Below, one piece after another: positions 54,072 to 64,000 of a stretch of 64,000 nucleotides of DNA. The stretch is taken from contig JAFLBK010000003.1 in the NCBI GenBank assembly GCA_017303335.1, positions 490,291 through 554,290 on the forward strand. The letters run 5' to 3'. Position numbers and translations under genes: made by a program. Position 1 is the first letter of the stretch; each line of letters starts with the position of its first letter. Under the pieces are notes generated by a model. That model was not told the DNA's origin, did not search any database, and saw only the letters and a program-made list of their open reading frames with translations. The DNA is from Chitinophagales bacterium (lineage in GTDB: Bacteria > Bacteroidota > Bacteroidia > Chitinophagales > Chitinophagaceae).

Positions 54072-56338
54072 TTGACGTTGGCAGATTTTACATCCCTCGA
54101 GCTGGCGCCGATCATGATGCTGAATTCGCCCGGTTCCCAATCGTATTTCAGATCTCCGTTGTAGAACTTCAGGTCGTTCGGCGTGATGCTGAATGTAACC
54201 GTTCTGCTCTCCCCTGCTTTCAAGGATATCTTCTGGAATCCTTTCAGTTCTTTCACCGGGCGGGTGATGCTGCCCACGAGGTCGCGTATATACAACTGAA
54301 CCGTTTCTTTTCCATCCCGTTTTCCGGTATTGGTTACCGTTACCGAAGCGGTAAGGGTTTGATTGCCTTTCAGGGATGCGCTGCTCAGTTTCACGTCGCT
54401 GTACGAAAATGTGGTATAGCTCAGTCCATACCCGAATGGATAGAGCGGGTCGTTGCTTACATCGAGGTAATTGCTGCGGAATTTCTCGAACCATTTTCCT
54501 TCGCCGAGCGGGCGGCCCGTGTTCTTATGTGCGTAGTAGATGGGTACCTGCCCTACATTTTGCGGGAAAGAAGTGGTGAGTTTGCCGGATGGATTCACAT
54601 CGCCGAACAACACATCGGCGATGGCGTCGCCGGCCTCGCTGCCACCGAACCACACGTTCAGGATCGCGGGTACGTTCTTTTGTTCCCAGGCAAGGGCCAG
54701 CGGCCTGCCGGTGAATAATACCAGCACCACCGGCTTGCCTGTTTTCAGCAGCGCACCCAGCAGGTCTTTTTGTACCTGCGGAATTTCAATATTGGTGCGG
54801 CTCGAACTTTCGCCGCTCATTTCGGATGCTTCGCCCAGGGTGGCTACGATCACATCGGCCTGGTTGGCCACCTGCAGCGCTTCGGCCAGCAACTCCGCGT
54901 TGGAACGGGAATCGGGTTGCAGTTCACGGCCAAACATGGTTCCGCGTTTTTCCAGTTCCGGGTCGGCTTCGAAACTTGAACCTTTCGCGTAAAGGATATT
55001 CGCGTTGGCCCCCACCGCATTTTCCATTGCCGGCTTAACCGCAACGGCTTTACTGAGGTCGGTGGCCACGCTCCAGGTTCCCGGCATGTTCGCTTTGGAA
55101 TCGGCCAGCGGGCCGATCAACGCGATCGTTCCGGTTTTCTTCAGGGGCAGGATGCTGTTATTGTTTTTCAGCAGCACAAAACTTTCGGCCGCGATGCGGC
55201 GGGCTGTACGGCGGTTGGCATCGGTGTACACATCCGTTTTGCTGCGTTGTACGTCGCAATATTTATATGGATCGTCAAAGAGACCCAGTTTGTATTTCGC
55301 TTCGAGTATCAGCCGGCAGGCATCGTCGATCTCCTTCAGGGTTATCTTTCCTTCTTTGAGTGATTTGGTCAATGTGGTCAGAAATCCTTCACCCACCATA
55401 TCCATATTGATACCGGCTTTCAGCGCCAGGGCCGAAACCTGCTGAAGGTCGCCCATGCCGTGATCGATCATTTCGTTGATGCCGGTATAATCCGTTACCA
55501 CAAATCCTTTGAAGCCCCATTGCCTGCGCAGCACGTCGGTCATCAGGAACTTACTCCCGGTGGCGGGTATGCCATCCACTTCATTGAAGGAGGCCATGAT
55601 GCTTCCGGCGCCGGCGTCTACGGCCGCTTTATACGGCGGCAGGTATTCGTTGAACATGCGCAGGCGGCTCATGTCGGTGGTATTGTAATCACGGCCCGCT
55701 TCGGCGGCTCCGTACATGGCATAGTGTTTCACGCAGGCCATTATCGTGTTGTTCTTTGTAAGGTCATTTCCCTGGTAGCCACGCACCATGGCCTGGGCGA
55801 TCGCCGAACCAAGGTATGGGTCTTCGCCGCTTCCTTCGGCGATACGTCCCCAGCGGGCATCACGTGCTATATCCACCATGGGGCTGAAGGTCCAGCAGAT
55901 ACCATCGGCGCTGGCTTCCGTTGCCGCGATGCGGGCGCTTTGTTCGATGGCGTTCATATCCCAGCTGCAGGAAAGTCCGAGTGGAATGGGAAAGGTGGTC
56001 TGGTATCCATGAATCACATCCATGCCGAAGAGCAGGGGTATCTTCATCCTTGATTCTTCCACGGCCACACGCTGCACGTCGCGTATTTTCTCCACGCCCT
56101 TAATATTGAAGAGGCCGCCCACTTTGCCTTCGCGGATCTTTTTACCGATGTCGGAACTTTTTGCCTGCCCCGTTACGATATCGCCCGAACCCGGCAGGTT
56201 AAGCTGCCCGATCTTTTCTTCCAGGGTCATTTTCTTCATGAGGGCGTCGATAAAGGTTTTCATCTTCGCGTCTTGCGCCTCCGCCGAAAAAGCGAACAGG
56301 ATCAGGAAGGCGGTCACGAGTCGTTGAACTGATTGCAT
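54059..56338 (-). CDS. bglX: GH3 beta-glucosidase-like enzyme, second copy
   Basis: 759 residues from the ATG at 56338, the start of the signal peptide (MQSVQRLVTAFLILFAFSAEA); the open frame upstream to 56482 is not protein-like. The nucleophile Asp is in GFVVTDYTGINEM; CWTFSPMVDIARDARWGR and ACVKHYAMYGAAEAGRDY also fit GH3. The C-terminus has the FN3-like tail (TVQLYIRDLVGSITRPVKELKGF). It is a paralogue of the 51025 gene with the same layout. It belongs to the beta-glucan locus. Confidence 0.94.
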
Positions 56339-56355
56339 GTTGTGAGGTTGTTTTA

Positions 56356-57012
56356 TTATTTCAGTAATAAGGGTTCGAGTAGTTTCTGCCAGATGATATA
56401 GCCCTGCGCATTCATGTGCAGCTTGTCGGCGATGTACAGTTCTTCCCGTGGTTTGCCATCGGCTCCCAGCATGCCCGGCCATACATCCACGAATACGGCA
56501 CGGCGCTTTTTCTTCCGCAGGAATTTGCGGATACGCTCATTGCCGTCAGTCTGCTTCTCCCGCAGGTGCCAGCGGCTGGGACTTGGCTTCATCGATACAT
56601 ACACGATCGGCACCTTGCCGAGGTTCAACCGGATATCGTCATACAGTTTCTTAAAGCGCTCGAAAACGACAGCGCCCGTTACCGTACTGTCGTTGGCGAT
56701 GTCGTTCTCGCCGCAGTAGATCACGATCTGTTTCGGCTTATAGGGAAAGATGATATCCGCTTCGTAACGCGTCACATCGGGCAGGGTTGATCCGCCGAAT
56801 CCCCGGTTGATGATGGGGTGTTGCGGAAAATATTGCTGCACGTCTTTCCACAGCGTAAAAGAAGAACTGCCCACAAAGAGGATCTGGCCGCTTTCCGGAA
56901 ACGAAAGGGAATCCTGCTTTTTGAAATCCGCTATCTCTTTGGCATAGGGTTGCGCCAGCGATGCGGGTATCACCAGGATCACCAGTGCCAGGAAAAATAA
57001 AATACGTTTCAT
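56356..57012 (-). CDS. SGNH/GDSL-type esterase
   Basis: 218 residues with a signal peptide (about 1-20, ending PASLAQ). It has ILFVGSSSFTLW (Ser), INRGFGGSTLPD (Gly), IYCGENDIAND (Asn) and DKLHMNAQGYIIW (Asp-x-x-His), the four SGNH blocks. It likely removes acetyl or other acyl groups from the glycan used by the surrounding enzymes. It sits between the sialate-O-acetylesterase-type gene and GH3, four bases after the former. Confidence 0.88.
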   Translation of the reverse strand: MKRILFFLALVILVIPASLAQPYAKEIADFKKQDSLSFPESGQILFVGSSSFTLWKDVQQYFPQHPIINRGFGGSTLPDVTRYEADIIFPYKPKQIVIYCGENDIANDSTVTGAVVFERFKKLYDDIRLNLGKVPIVYVSMKPSPSRWHLREKQTDGNERIRKFLRKKKRRAVFVDVWPGMLGADGKPREELYIADKLHMNAQGYIIWQKLLEPLLLK

Positions 57013-57015
57013 ACA

Positions 57016-58953
57016 TTAATCTTTATCCGTGCGGAAAGGCACGGCGGGCAATCCCGCATTATTGAATAAGTTAGCTTCCAGCGGCGCATTGGCCCAGGCA
57101 TAACGCACATATACAGGATCCTTCACAAGGCTGCTGGATACCTGTACCCGGTCGCCACGTATCACCGCATCGGCCGGAACGAATTTCTTATCGGCACCCG
57201 CGATGGCAAATCCTTCCAGTTTATCTCCTTTGATCATCAGCCCGTTTCCGGTGCTGGTAAAACGCAGCAGGAGTTTTCCCTCTTTTTTTTCTGTTGAAGC
57301 GTATACGGGACCAGAATACACTTCGCTTTTGAATCCATAGGCCAGCCTGAATGCATTCAAAGCCAGGCGCTCGCCTACGGGTCGCTTTTGCCGCGGATGA
57401 ATATCTTTCAGATCACCCACATCGGTGGTAACAGCCATGCCGGTATTGGGCAAGCGGAGCGTCATCGACTGCGCTTCCCGAAGACCCGCCCAGGCGCTGA
57501 TTGCCGGCTCAACTCCGCCTGGATTGAACGATGCCAGTTGTGCAAAGAGAAAAGGAAAATCGCCCTGTTTCCAGTTCTTCCTCCAGCTCTGTAGCATGGC
57601 CGGAAATAGTTTCCGGTATTCCACGTAGCGATCCACATTGCTTTCGCCCTGGTACCAGATGGCGCCGCGGATGCTGTACTTCAGCAACGGGTGGATCATG
57701 GCATTGAACAGGACCGAAGGCTGGTTTTGCAAGGCGCTATATACCACGTTCCCCGAGAGCGGTTTCACGGTTGCCAGTAATTTGAACCTAGCCGGACCCG
57801 ATAAGGATATTTTTTTTTCTCCCAACTGCAGGTATAATCCATTGGGTTCATTGAAGAGCCCGCCCGCTCCGCCGGTATCTAATATCCAAAGGGCGATGGT
57901 ATTCGTTCCGGCTTTTAAAACCGATGCCGGTATCTCGTAGCGGCGGGGTTCATTCCATACCCGCCCTGTTCCGACGAATTTTCCATTGATCCAGGTGCTG
58001 TCTACATCATCAATGGCAGGCATGTACAGAATGGCCTTACCCTGGAGGTCGGCTTCGGTCAATGAAAACCGGAAGCGGAGGGCTCCAACGCCATCGATAT
58101 CCGGGTAACCCTGGTCTTCCCAGAATTTCGGCACCTGGAAATCGGCCCAGCGGGCATCGTCGTATCCTTCACTGATGTATTCCCGCATCGCGATGGATGT
58201 AGCGGCTTCCTCCTGCTTATACATCTCGGCGTTCTTCCGAACCTGTTCCTGCAGGGATTGAAAATCGAGCGGTAAAATATCTTTTCTGTACGTCGTGTAA
58301 TAATTAGGGAAAGAACGGATGCTGGCAGTATCCGCCCAGGCCTGTGCGGGTGTGCCGCCCCAGCTGGTTACCAGGAGCCCGATGGGTACTTTCAGGCGTT
58401 CGTATAATTTCCGGGCGAAGTAATAGGCAACGGAAGAACAATCGCCCAGTGTATTGCTGTCGATCGAACGCCAGCCGTTCAGCAACACCGCGTCGGTTCT
58501 TTGTACTTTATCGAATTCTTTTTTTACGGTGAGGTATCGTATCGCGTTATTGCGGCAGTTTGCCGGTTCGGTTTTCATATCCTCCGGCAGCTGGCTCATG
58601 AGCCATTCCATATTGCTTTGCCCGCTGCACACCCATACTTCGCCGATCAGTATATCATGGATCGTTTGTGTTTGTTCCTTTGAAGCGATGACCATATCGC
58701 CGGCAGCCCCCGCCTCCATGGAAGGAAGTTCACACTGCCATTCGCCCTTTGCGTTGGTGATCGTTTTGTAATCCCTGGCCGCAAAGCGGATATTCACCGG
58801 GTTGCCGGGTGTATTCCATCCCCAGATCGTGAGCGGTTTTCCCTGCTGCAGCACCATATGGTCGGCAAGAAGCGACGGCAGCTTCAATTGGGCCGCTGCC
58901 GGCCATGGCAGGGCGAGCAATCCGACCAATGCTATGGGTATGCGGAATTTCAT
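57016..58953 (-). CDS. Sialate O-acetylesterase-type carbohydrate esterase
   Basis: 645 residues with a signal peptide (about 1-21). The catalytic region contains EVWVCSGQSNMEWLMSQ (nucleophile Ser) and the IWYQGESNVDRY block. Between them, about 270-385, is an inserted jelly-roll (DVDSTWINGKFVGTGRVWNE) typical of this family. It deacetylates sugars; sialic acid need not be the substrate in Bacteroidota. It starts one base after the end of the GH43-like gene. Confidence 0.9.
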   Translation of the reverse strand: MKFRIPIALVGLLALPWPAAAQLKLPSLLADHMVLQQGKPLTIWGWNTPGNPVNIRFAARDYKTITNAKGEWQCELPSMEAGAAGDMVIASKEQTQTIHDILIGEVWVCSGQSNMEWLMSQLPEDMKTEPANCRNNAIRYLTVKKEFDKVQRTDAVLLNGWRSIDSNTLGDCSSVAYYFARKLYERLKVPIGLLVTSWGGTPAQAWADTASIRSFPNYYTTYRKDILPLDFQSLQEQVRKNAEMYKQEEAATSIAMREYISEGYDDARWADFQVPKFWEDQGYPDIDGVGALRFRFSLTEADLQGKAILYMPAIDDVDSTWINGKFVGTGRVWNEPRRYEIPASVLKAGTNTIALWILDTGGAGGLFNEPNGLYLQLGEKKISLSGPARFKLLATVKPLSGNVVYSALQNQPSVLFNAMIHPLLKYSIRGAIWYQGESNVDRYVEYRKLFPAMLQSWRKNWKQGDFPFLFAQLASFNPGGVEPAISAWAGLREAQSMTLRLPNTGMAVTTDVGDLKDIHPRQKRPVGERLALNAFRLAYGFKSEVYSGPVYASTEKKEGKLLLRFTSTGNGLMIKGDKLEGFAIAGADKKFVPADAVIRGDRVQVSSSLVKDPVYVRYAWANAPLEANLFNNAGLPAVPFRTDKD

Positions 58954-58954
58954 C

Positions 58955-60703
58955 TTAATTCACTTCAATGATTTTCATCTTTTGGGATACGCCATTTTCA
59001 TTGATGGCTTCAATGGTGAAATAGTAGGTCTTCTGGCTGTCCATCGCCTTGAACCAATACTCATTGAAATCGTGGATCATGATGCAGTTGTATAATTTAT
59101 CGGGCGCTGTACCATAATACAGGTTGTAGGCAAAGGCGTTGTCGACCGGGTTCCATTTGATGTAAGCGCTTCGTTTGTCCTTTTCCGTGCGCAGTACATA
59201 CATATTCTTCACCGTGTCGGGTTTTGCGCCGTTGCCGTTTCCGAAAACCCGCAACCCGCTGATGGCAAACTTGCCGGTTGGCATGTGTATGTTCTCGAGT
59301 TTGATGTAGCGTGCCTGTACGGGAGCGCTCAGTTCTACGTAATCGTGCGGCACATCGGTTTTGTTATTGCTTTTATCAACCAGCAGGTTCCATTTCTTAC
59401 CATCCACTGAATAGTAGAGTTTATACTGGTGATATTGTCCTTCCCATTTACCGAGCCGGTTGTCTTCCACATCCTGGTCGGCGTAGTTGATCTGTACAGC
59501 GTTCACTGTAGAAAGATTACCCAGGTCGCTTTGTATCCATTCGCCCGCATTTGCCGTAGCGGCGCTCCAGTATGTTTTGATGCTTTCGTCGTTCGCATTG
59601 TTGGCGTAATAGCTGGCAAGCGTGGAGGAAACGGTAACCGGCTTCTTATAGTTGAGCAGATACCAGCCCGCGAAAGCCCCGTGCTCTTTACCGGGTATGC
59701 CGGGCAGGTAATGCGGATAATCGCCCAAAACGGTATTGCACCACATCACGTCGTCTTTATCGAAGCCCGCCGGCCAGATGCCCATGCGGCGCTCCCAGGT
59801 ATTTTTTACACAGATGATGCTGGTGGATGTATGCCAGTAATTGCCCTGGTTATCCTGGAAGGTGGCGCCATGCCCGGCGCCCCGTGAAAAACCGCCTGCT
59901 TTCATACTCATCGGGTCCGACTGCGTGAAGGTTTGGCGTCCATCAAACAAGGGCGCATCGCTGATCACCACACCATCGGCATAGCCACTCATTTCGGTTC
60001 CGGGCGCCCCGTACTGGAAATAATACTTGCCATTGTGTTTGGTCATCCAGGCTCCTTCGATAAACGGATCGAGGAAGGTATTATCCATGTGTTCGCCGAA
60101 GCGCTGCCAGCCATAGCGCCAGTCCTGCAGTTTATACATCGGTGTACGGGTTCCGATCGGCCGGAATGTTTTGCGATCCAGTTCCACTCCGTATACCGGG
60201 TAGGTATTGCTGCTGCCGTTGTACATATAGAACCGGCCGTCGTCATCGGTGAAGAAAGCCGGATCCCAGCCGCCGATCTCGAAGGAATCCACGAGTGGTT
60301 TCCATTCATTCGCTTTCGGGTTGGTGCTCATCCACAAGGTGAACTTGCTGGTATAGGTAGAACCAAAAACAACCATGGTATCGCCGATGATACCAACGCC
60401 CGGGGCACAGAGTTCGTCTTTCACATTGTTCCAGGGGCGAAGAAATTTCCTGGAAACAAAATTCCAGTTGCTCATGTCCCTGCTCCACCAATAGCCCCAT
60501 TGGTTGGTACTGAAGAGGTAAAAATCTCCTTTATAATTCACGATCACCGGGTCGGCGGTGGCCCGGTGGCGGCCCCACTCGCCGAAACTGGGAAAAGGCG
60601 TGTAACCGTAATCCACGTTCACGGGGTTGCAATAGGTTTTATTTTGCGCATGCCCGGCGGCGGCGATCAGCATGCAAAACAGGAAAAGAGATCTCAGTTT
60701 CAT
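58955..60703 (-). CDS. GH43-like glycosidase with discoidin (F5/8C) and FN3 domains
   Basis: 582 residues with a signal peptide (about 1-19). The propeller has candidate triad residues: Asp in HRATADPVIVNYKG, Asp in IGGWDPAFFTDDDG and Glu in PFIEGAWMTKHNGKYY. Residues about 365-480 look like a discoidin carbohydrate-binding domain (WIQSDLGNLSTVNAVQINYAD) and about 490-582 like FN3. It may remove arabinose, xylose or galactose side groups. Its start overlaps the EEP gene end by four bases. Confidence 0.85.
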   Translation of the reverse strand: MKLRSLFLFCMLIAAAGHAQNKTYCNPVNVDYGYTPFPSFGEWGRHRATADPVIVNYKGDFYLFSTNQWGYWWSRDMSNWNFVSRKFLRPWNNVKDELCAPGVGIIGDTMVVFGSTYTSKFTLWMSTNPKANEWKPLVDSFEIGGWDPAFFTDDDGRFYMYNGSSNTYPVYGVELDRKTFRPIGTRTPMYKLQDWRYGWQRFGEHMDNTFLDPFIEGAWMTKHNGKYYFQYGAPGTEMSGYADGVVISDAPLFDGRQTFTQSDPMSMKAGGFSRGAGHGATFQDNQGNYWHTSTSIICVKNTWERRMGIWPAGFDKDDVMWCNTVLGDYPHYLPGIPGKEHGAFAGWYLLNYKKPVTVSSTLASYYANNANDESIKTYWSAATANAGEWIQSDLGNLSTVNAVQINYADQDVEDNRLGKWEGQYHQYKLYYSVDGKKWNLLVDKSNNKTDVPHDYVELSAPVQARYIKLENIHMPTGKFAISGLRVFGNGNGAKPDTVKNMYVLRTEKDKRSAYIKWNPVDNAFAYNLYYGTAPDKLYNCIMIHDFNEYWFKAMDSQKTYYFTIEAINENGVSQKMKIIEVN

Positions 60704-61542
60704 TTGGTAATGTTTATCGTTGCCAGTATCGGAAGATGATCGGATGGATATTTCAGGTCGTAGGAATCGGTGAGCGTGGCGAATTTGGATACGCGTACGC
60801 GTTTATCCTCCGCCACGAAAATATAATCGATGCAGCCATTCGGCTTTTCGTTGAACTTAAACGCATTCCAGGTATCGGCATCGCCGTACACCAGCCGGCT
60901 CACGCTGCGGCTGTTGCGCAACTGCGAAACCATGTACTGCGCAGGCGCTTCATCGGGTTTGGAATTGAAATCGCCCGATACGATCACGGGATAGCGCTGG
61001 GTATTGATCTCCCGGATCTTCTTCACGATCAGTTTGGCCGATTCGAGGCGGGCTTCCTTGCCCATGTGATCGAAATGCGTATTGAACACCCAGACATATT
61101 GTTTGGTCTTGTTATTCAGGAACAGCCCGTATGTACAAACGCGGTTCAGCGCTGCGTCCCATCCTTTCGAGGGAACATCCGGCGTGGGCGATAGCCAGAA
61201 GGTTGACTGCTGCACAACGGTATACCTGTCTTTTTTGTAAAAGATGCAGGAATACTCGCCGGCTTCTTTGCCATCATCGCGGCCAACACCAATGTAATCA
61301 TAGCCGTTGAGGTTATCTTTCAGGTACACAAGCTGGTGATGCAGCACTTCCTGCATGCCGATGAAATCGGCTTCGTAATAATTTACCAGGTTTGCCACCC
61401 GGCCTTTGCGGTTCTCCCACCAGTTCTCTCCATCGCTCTTTACATCGAGGCGTATGTTGTAGCTCATCACTGTTACTTCTGTTTGCGCCGCGGCAAACAG
61501 GCTGATGAGCATGGCCGTCGCCAGCAATTTCAGTTTCTTCAT
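60700..61542 (-). CDS. Secreted endonuclease/exonuclease/phosphatase-fold hydrolase
   Basis: 280 residues with a signal peptide (about 1-19). EEP motifs: VMSYNIRLDV (Asn), IGMQEVLHHQ (Glu), VSGDFNSKPDEAP (Asp, Asn) and the terminal YPSDHLPI (Asp-His). These form the metal-dependent phosphoesterase site. In saccharide loci such proteins are thought to remove phosphate or phosphodiester groups from substituted glycans; that role here is inferred. Two bases downstream of the GH144 gene. Confidence 0.92.
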   Translation of the reverse strand: MKKLKLLATAMLISLFAAAQTEVTVMSYNIRLDVKSDGENWWENRKGRVANLVNYYEADFIGMQEVLHHQLVYLKDNLNGYDYIGVGRDDGKEAGEYSCIFYKKDRYTVVQQSTFWLSPTPDVPSKGWDAALNRVCTYGLFLNNKTKQYVWVFNTHFDHMGKEARLESAKLIVKKIREINTQRYPVIVSGDFNSKPDEAPAQYMVSQLRNSRSVSRLVYGDADTWNAFKFNEKPNGCIDYIFVAEDKRVRVSKFATLTDSYDLKYPSDHLPILATINITK

Positions 61543-61544
61543 GT

Positions 61545-62912
61545 TTATTTCAAATACGGGCTTTCAAAACCCAGTTTACGTAATCCGTTTTGTATCTCGG
61601 GGCAGCTCATGAACAGTTTCCAGAGCAGGCCGCTGCGGTAGTTCTCCATCATCACCACGATGGGCCCCTGGTCGATGGCCAGGTAATGCGGCTTATACCA
61701 GTTGTACTGTTCACTGAAGGCATCATAGAAACCATACGGTCCCCAGATCTTATCCTTCATACCGGTATACCAGTGTTTCATCGCCGCCATGGATTGCCGG
61801 GGCGTATAGGGAAAAGACGAAAGTGCGGCGGTGGGCGAGATCACCCCCAGGTCGCGTTGCATGGTGGGCGCATGGCCGCTGTAAAACTTTACGGAATAAC
61901 TGGAAGTGAGCCCCCAGTTATCGGGACCATACCCTTTGAATTTTTTCGGATTATCGACGCACCACTGGTAATTGATCAGCGACTGGTTCACGTTTTCCTT
62001 CCAGTAATCGGCGTATTTATCTTTCAATCCCCGGGGATCGAGACCGAGATAGGAATAGTGCGCCCAGAACAGGGGCCCGCCGTTCCAGGCATCGCCCTGG
62101 TGTTTCAGCTGCAGTTTATAGGGGAACCCGGCAGCGATGCCATCGGGTTTATTCACTTCATTTATTTTTCCATTACCGGCCCAGCCTTCGTGGTACACTT
62201 CGGCGGGAACTCCGTGTGTGGGCGATGAGGCGGCCAGCACATACATGATCAGGCATTCGTTGTAACCCCGTACCGGGAAATTCATTTGCCAGTCGTAGGT
62301 CGGGCTCCAGTGCCAGTACAGCACGTTCTTTCCATTGCGGTACCAGTCGAATTCCACCTCTTTCCAAAGTTTGTCGGCCCGGGCAGCCAATGCTTTTTCT
62401 TCGCTGTTCCCGTTTTGAAAGTACTGGCGTACACAGAGCAATCCCTGTATCATGAACGATGTTTCCACAAGATCGCCGCCATTGTCTTTTTTGCTGAATG
62501 GTTTCACCTTGCCCGTTTCGCCATACCACCAATGCGGCCAGGCGCCATGGAAGCGGTCGGCCGTTTCCAGGAAATGAACAATTTTTTCCAGGTGCTTTCT
62601 TCCTTCTTCCCGTGTAACAAAACCCCGTTCGATACCCACAAGGATCGCCATCACACCGAAACCGGCGCCACCGCTGGTAACAACGCTCTGATCATTTTGA
62701 GGATAATCGTTATCGGCATGAAAACGTTCCCGGGCCAATCCGCTCACGGGCTCGGCCCCGTCCCAGAAGTACTGAAAGGTTTGCTGCTGGACCAGCCTGA
62801 ACAAAGCCGTATCGGAAGCGGCGATTGGGGAAGCAGGTTGCGCTGCTGCCCGTTTGCCCGGATGGCAGGCGGTCAACAATACAAGCAGCGCGGGAATAAC
62901 TTGTTTTATCAT
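61545..62912 (-). CDS. GH144-type (COG5368 glucoamylase family) glycoside hydrolase
   Basis: 455 residues, with lipobox-like LLTACH at the N-terminus. The (alpha/alpha)6 barrel shows QQTFQYFWDGAEPVSGL, GAGFGVMAILVGIERGFVTR, FHGAWPHWWYGETGKV and GPLFWAHYSYLGLDP. These match the group containing bacterial endo-beta-1,2-glucanases of GH144, including those of Chitinophaga. It may cut beta-1,2-glucan or another beta-glucan. A paralogue lies immediately upstream. Confidence 0.88.
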   Translation of the reverse strand: MIKQVIPALLVLLTACHPGKRAAAQPASPIAASDTALFRLVQQQTFQYFWDGAEPVSGLARERFHADNDYPQNDQSVVTSGGAGFGVMAILVGIERGFVTREEGRKHLEKIVHFLETADRFHGAWPHWWYGETGKVKPFSKKDNGGDLVETSFMIQGLLCVRQYFQNGNSEEKALAARADKLWKEVEFDWYRNGKNVLYWHWSPTYDWQMNFPVRGYNECLIMYVLAASSPTHGVPAEVYHEGWAGNGKINEVNKPDGIAAGFPYKLQLKHQGDAWNGGPLFWAHYSYLGLDPRGLKDKYADYWKENVNQSLINYQWCVDNPKKFKGYGPDNWGLTSSYSVKFYSGHAPTMQRDLGVISPTAALSSFPYTPRQSMAAMKHWYTGMKDKIWGPYGFYDAFSEQYNWYKPHYLAIDQGPIVVMMENYRSGLLWKLFMSCPEIQNGLRKLGFESPYLK

Positions 62913-62924
62913 CGTTTCTGTTGA

Positions 62925-64000
62925 TTAGAGATAAGGCGCCGAAAAGCCCAGTACATTCTTCATCCCGTTCTTTATTTCGGGGCAGCTGGTGAGCAGGTTC
63001 CATACCAGTCCGCTGCGGTGGTTTTCGATCATCACGATGATCGGACCCTGGTCGATCGCCAGGTGCGAATCGGCATACCAGAGATCCTTCAGCGAGAAGG
63101 CATCCGCGAAACCGTATTGCTTCCAGATCTTATCCCCCAATTTATAATAAAAGAATTTGAGCGCATTCATGCTTTCCGTGGGTGTATACGGAAAAGAAGA
63201 AAGCGCCGCCGTGGGTGCGATCACGCCTACATCATTATTCGGTTCATTGGCATTGTACCCGAATGGAATATCACTGGCCGTTAATCCCCAGCAAAGATTG
63301 CTGTACCCGAAATAAGCCCTCGGGTTGGCCCGGCAGTATTCGTAATTGATCTTTGTATGATTCGTTACCTGTGTCTGGTAATTGGCGTAGGTATCGCTGA
63401 GACCATTCGGGTTTATTCCGAGGAACGAATAATGCGCAAAGAAGAGCGGGCCTCCATTGGCCGATCCCAGCGGAAGCTGGTAACCATAATAGGTATTGCC
63501 GTTCTGCATGGCGCCGTTGCGGGCAAAGCCCTCTTTGTATACGATCTGCGGAATACCGAATGTGGTGGAAGACGCTGCCAGTATATACGTGATCAGGCAT
63601 TCGTTCCATCCTTCGATCTTATGATTCATCTGCCAGGCGTAGTTGGGGCTCCAGTGCCAGTACAGCACATTCTGCGAACCCTGCCGGAACCAGTTCCATT
63701 CTACGGCATTCCATAACGTGTTGATATCGCTGCGCAGGTTTACTTCGCCCGCGGTAGCGCCGTCGAAATATTGCCGGGCGGTAAGCAGGCCCGCCATGAG
63801 GTAGGATGTTTCCACCAGGTCGGCCCCATCGTCTTTGGTACTGAACGGTATAACCACGCCGGTACTTCCATTCAGCCAATGCGGGAAGGCGCCATGAAAT
63901 TTCTGTGCGGTATTCTTTAAAAAGGAAACGATGGTTTGCATGCGTGCAAGCCCCTGGCTGCGGCTGATGAAGCCGCGGTTGATGGCAACAGGTATGGCCA
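62925..64000 (-). CDS. GH144-type glycoside hydrolase, truncated by window edge
   Basis: At least 357 residues; the reading frame stays open to the right edge, so the ATG at 63941 is internal and the N-terminus is missing. It aligns throughout with the downstream paralogue: INRGFISRSQGLARM, FHGAFPHWLNGSTGVV, GGPLFFAHYSFLGINP and VIAPTAALSSFPYTPTESM. It is probably the same fold with a different chain preference. The locus continues beyond 64000, where a SusC/SusD pair would be expected. Confidence 0.88.
   Translation of the reverse strand, partial: AIPVAINRGFISRSQGLARMQTIVSFLKNTAQKFHGAFPHWLNGSTGVVIPFSTKDDGADLVETSYLMAGLLTARQYFDGATAGEVNLRSDINTLWNAVEWNWFRQGSQNVLYWHWSPNYAWQMNHKIEGWNECLITYILAASSTTFGIPQIVYKEGFARNGAMQNGNTYYGYQLPLGSANGGPLFFAHYSFLGINPNGLSDTYANYQTQVTNHTKINYEYCRANPRAYFGYSNLCWGLTASDIPFGYNANEPNNDVGVIAPTAALSSFPYTPTESMNALKFFYYKLGDKIWKQYGFADAFSLKDLWYADSHLAIDQGPIIVMIENHRSGLVWNLLTSCPEIKNGMKNVLGFSAPYL

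Noticed and set aside
56339..56482. N-terminal extension of the second GH3 gene
   Set aside because: The 48 extra residues are not protein-like and come before a clear signal peptide starting at 56338; they lie inside the SGNH gene.

Overview
The window is chromosomal DNA from a member of the Bacteroidota, most likely of the family Chitinophagaceae. This is inferred from SusC/SusD proteins, type IX secretion (T9SS) C-terminal domains, lipoboxes of the form LLASC, TAnnTTTG-like promoter boxes, and many GH144, GH105 and GH43 enzymes. No rRNA, tRNA, CRISPR array, transposase or integrase was recognised. GC content is near 50 percent except in a low-GC island at about 14.4-16.3 kb.

Region 1 (1-14.3 kb) holds housekeeping and orphan genes: a partial C-terminus, a lipoprotein, three GNAT acetyltransferases, a small membrane protein followed by an SGNH hydrolase, an M48/TPR protease, a large Asp-box T9SS protein, a DUF4382 lipoprotein, ilvE and a divergent MocR-type regulator. 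Region 2 (14.3-19.65 kb) is an accessory segment. Small AT-rich genes of unknown function are separated by related hairpin repeats, followed by a PKD-repeat T9SS type B protein and a small lipoprotein, with the same hairpin repeat on both flanks.

Region 3 (19.7-48.3 kb) is a large pectin utilisation locus, almost all on the minus strand. From the divergent LacI-type regulator leftward it encodes SusC/SusD uptake, a pectate lyase, an alpha/beta esterase, two pectinesterase-family proteins, an oxidoreductase, a GH43, a DUF4440 protein, KduD, KduI, a fused rhamnogalacturonan acetylesterase-GH28, a GH105 unsaturated rhamnogalacturonyl hydrolase, UxaB, UxaA, UxaC, KdgK, KdgA and an ExuT-like transporter. 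This covers extracellular depolymerisation, uptake, and both intracellular branches: galacturonate via UxaC/UxaB/UxaA, and unsaturated uronate via KduI/KduD. They meet at 2-keto-3-deoxygluconate and end at pyruvate plus glyceraldehyde-3-phosphate. Two matching LacI-type palindromes, one upstream of susC and one upstream of kduD, suggest that one regulator controls both halves.

Region 4 (48.3-50.8 kb) is an MBOAT acyltransferase with an SGNH-like partner, probably for acetylating an exported glycan. Region 5 (51.0-64.0 kb) is part of a second saccharide locus that continues past the right edge. It has two GH144-type proteins (one truncated by the edge), an EEP-fold hydrolase, a GH43-like protein with discoidin and FN3 modules, a sialate-O-acetylesterase-type esterase, an SGNH esterase, two GH3 enzymes and a GH16. 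Beta-glucan, possibly beta-1,2-glucan, is the best guess for its substrate.

The observations most worth following are the paired LacI-type operators, a palindromic repeat inserted in frame inside uxaA, the cassette-like AT-rich island, and the acetylesterase-GH28 fusion.
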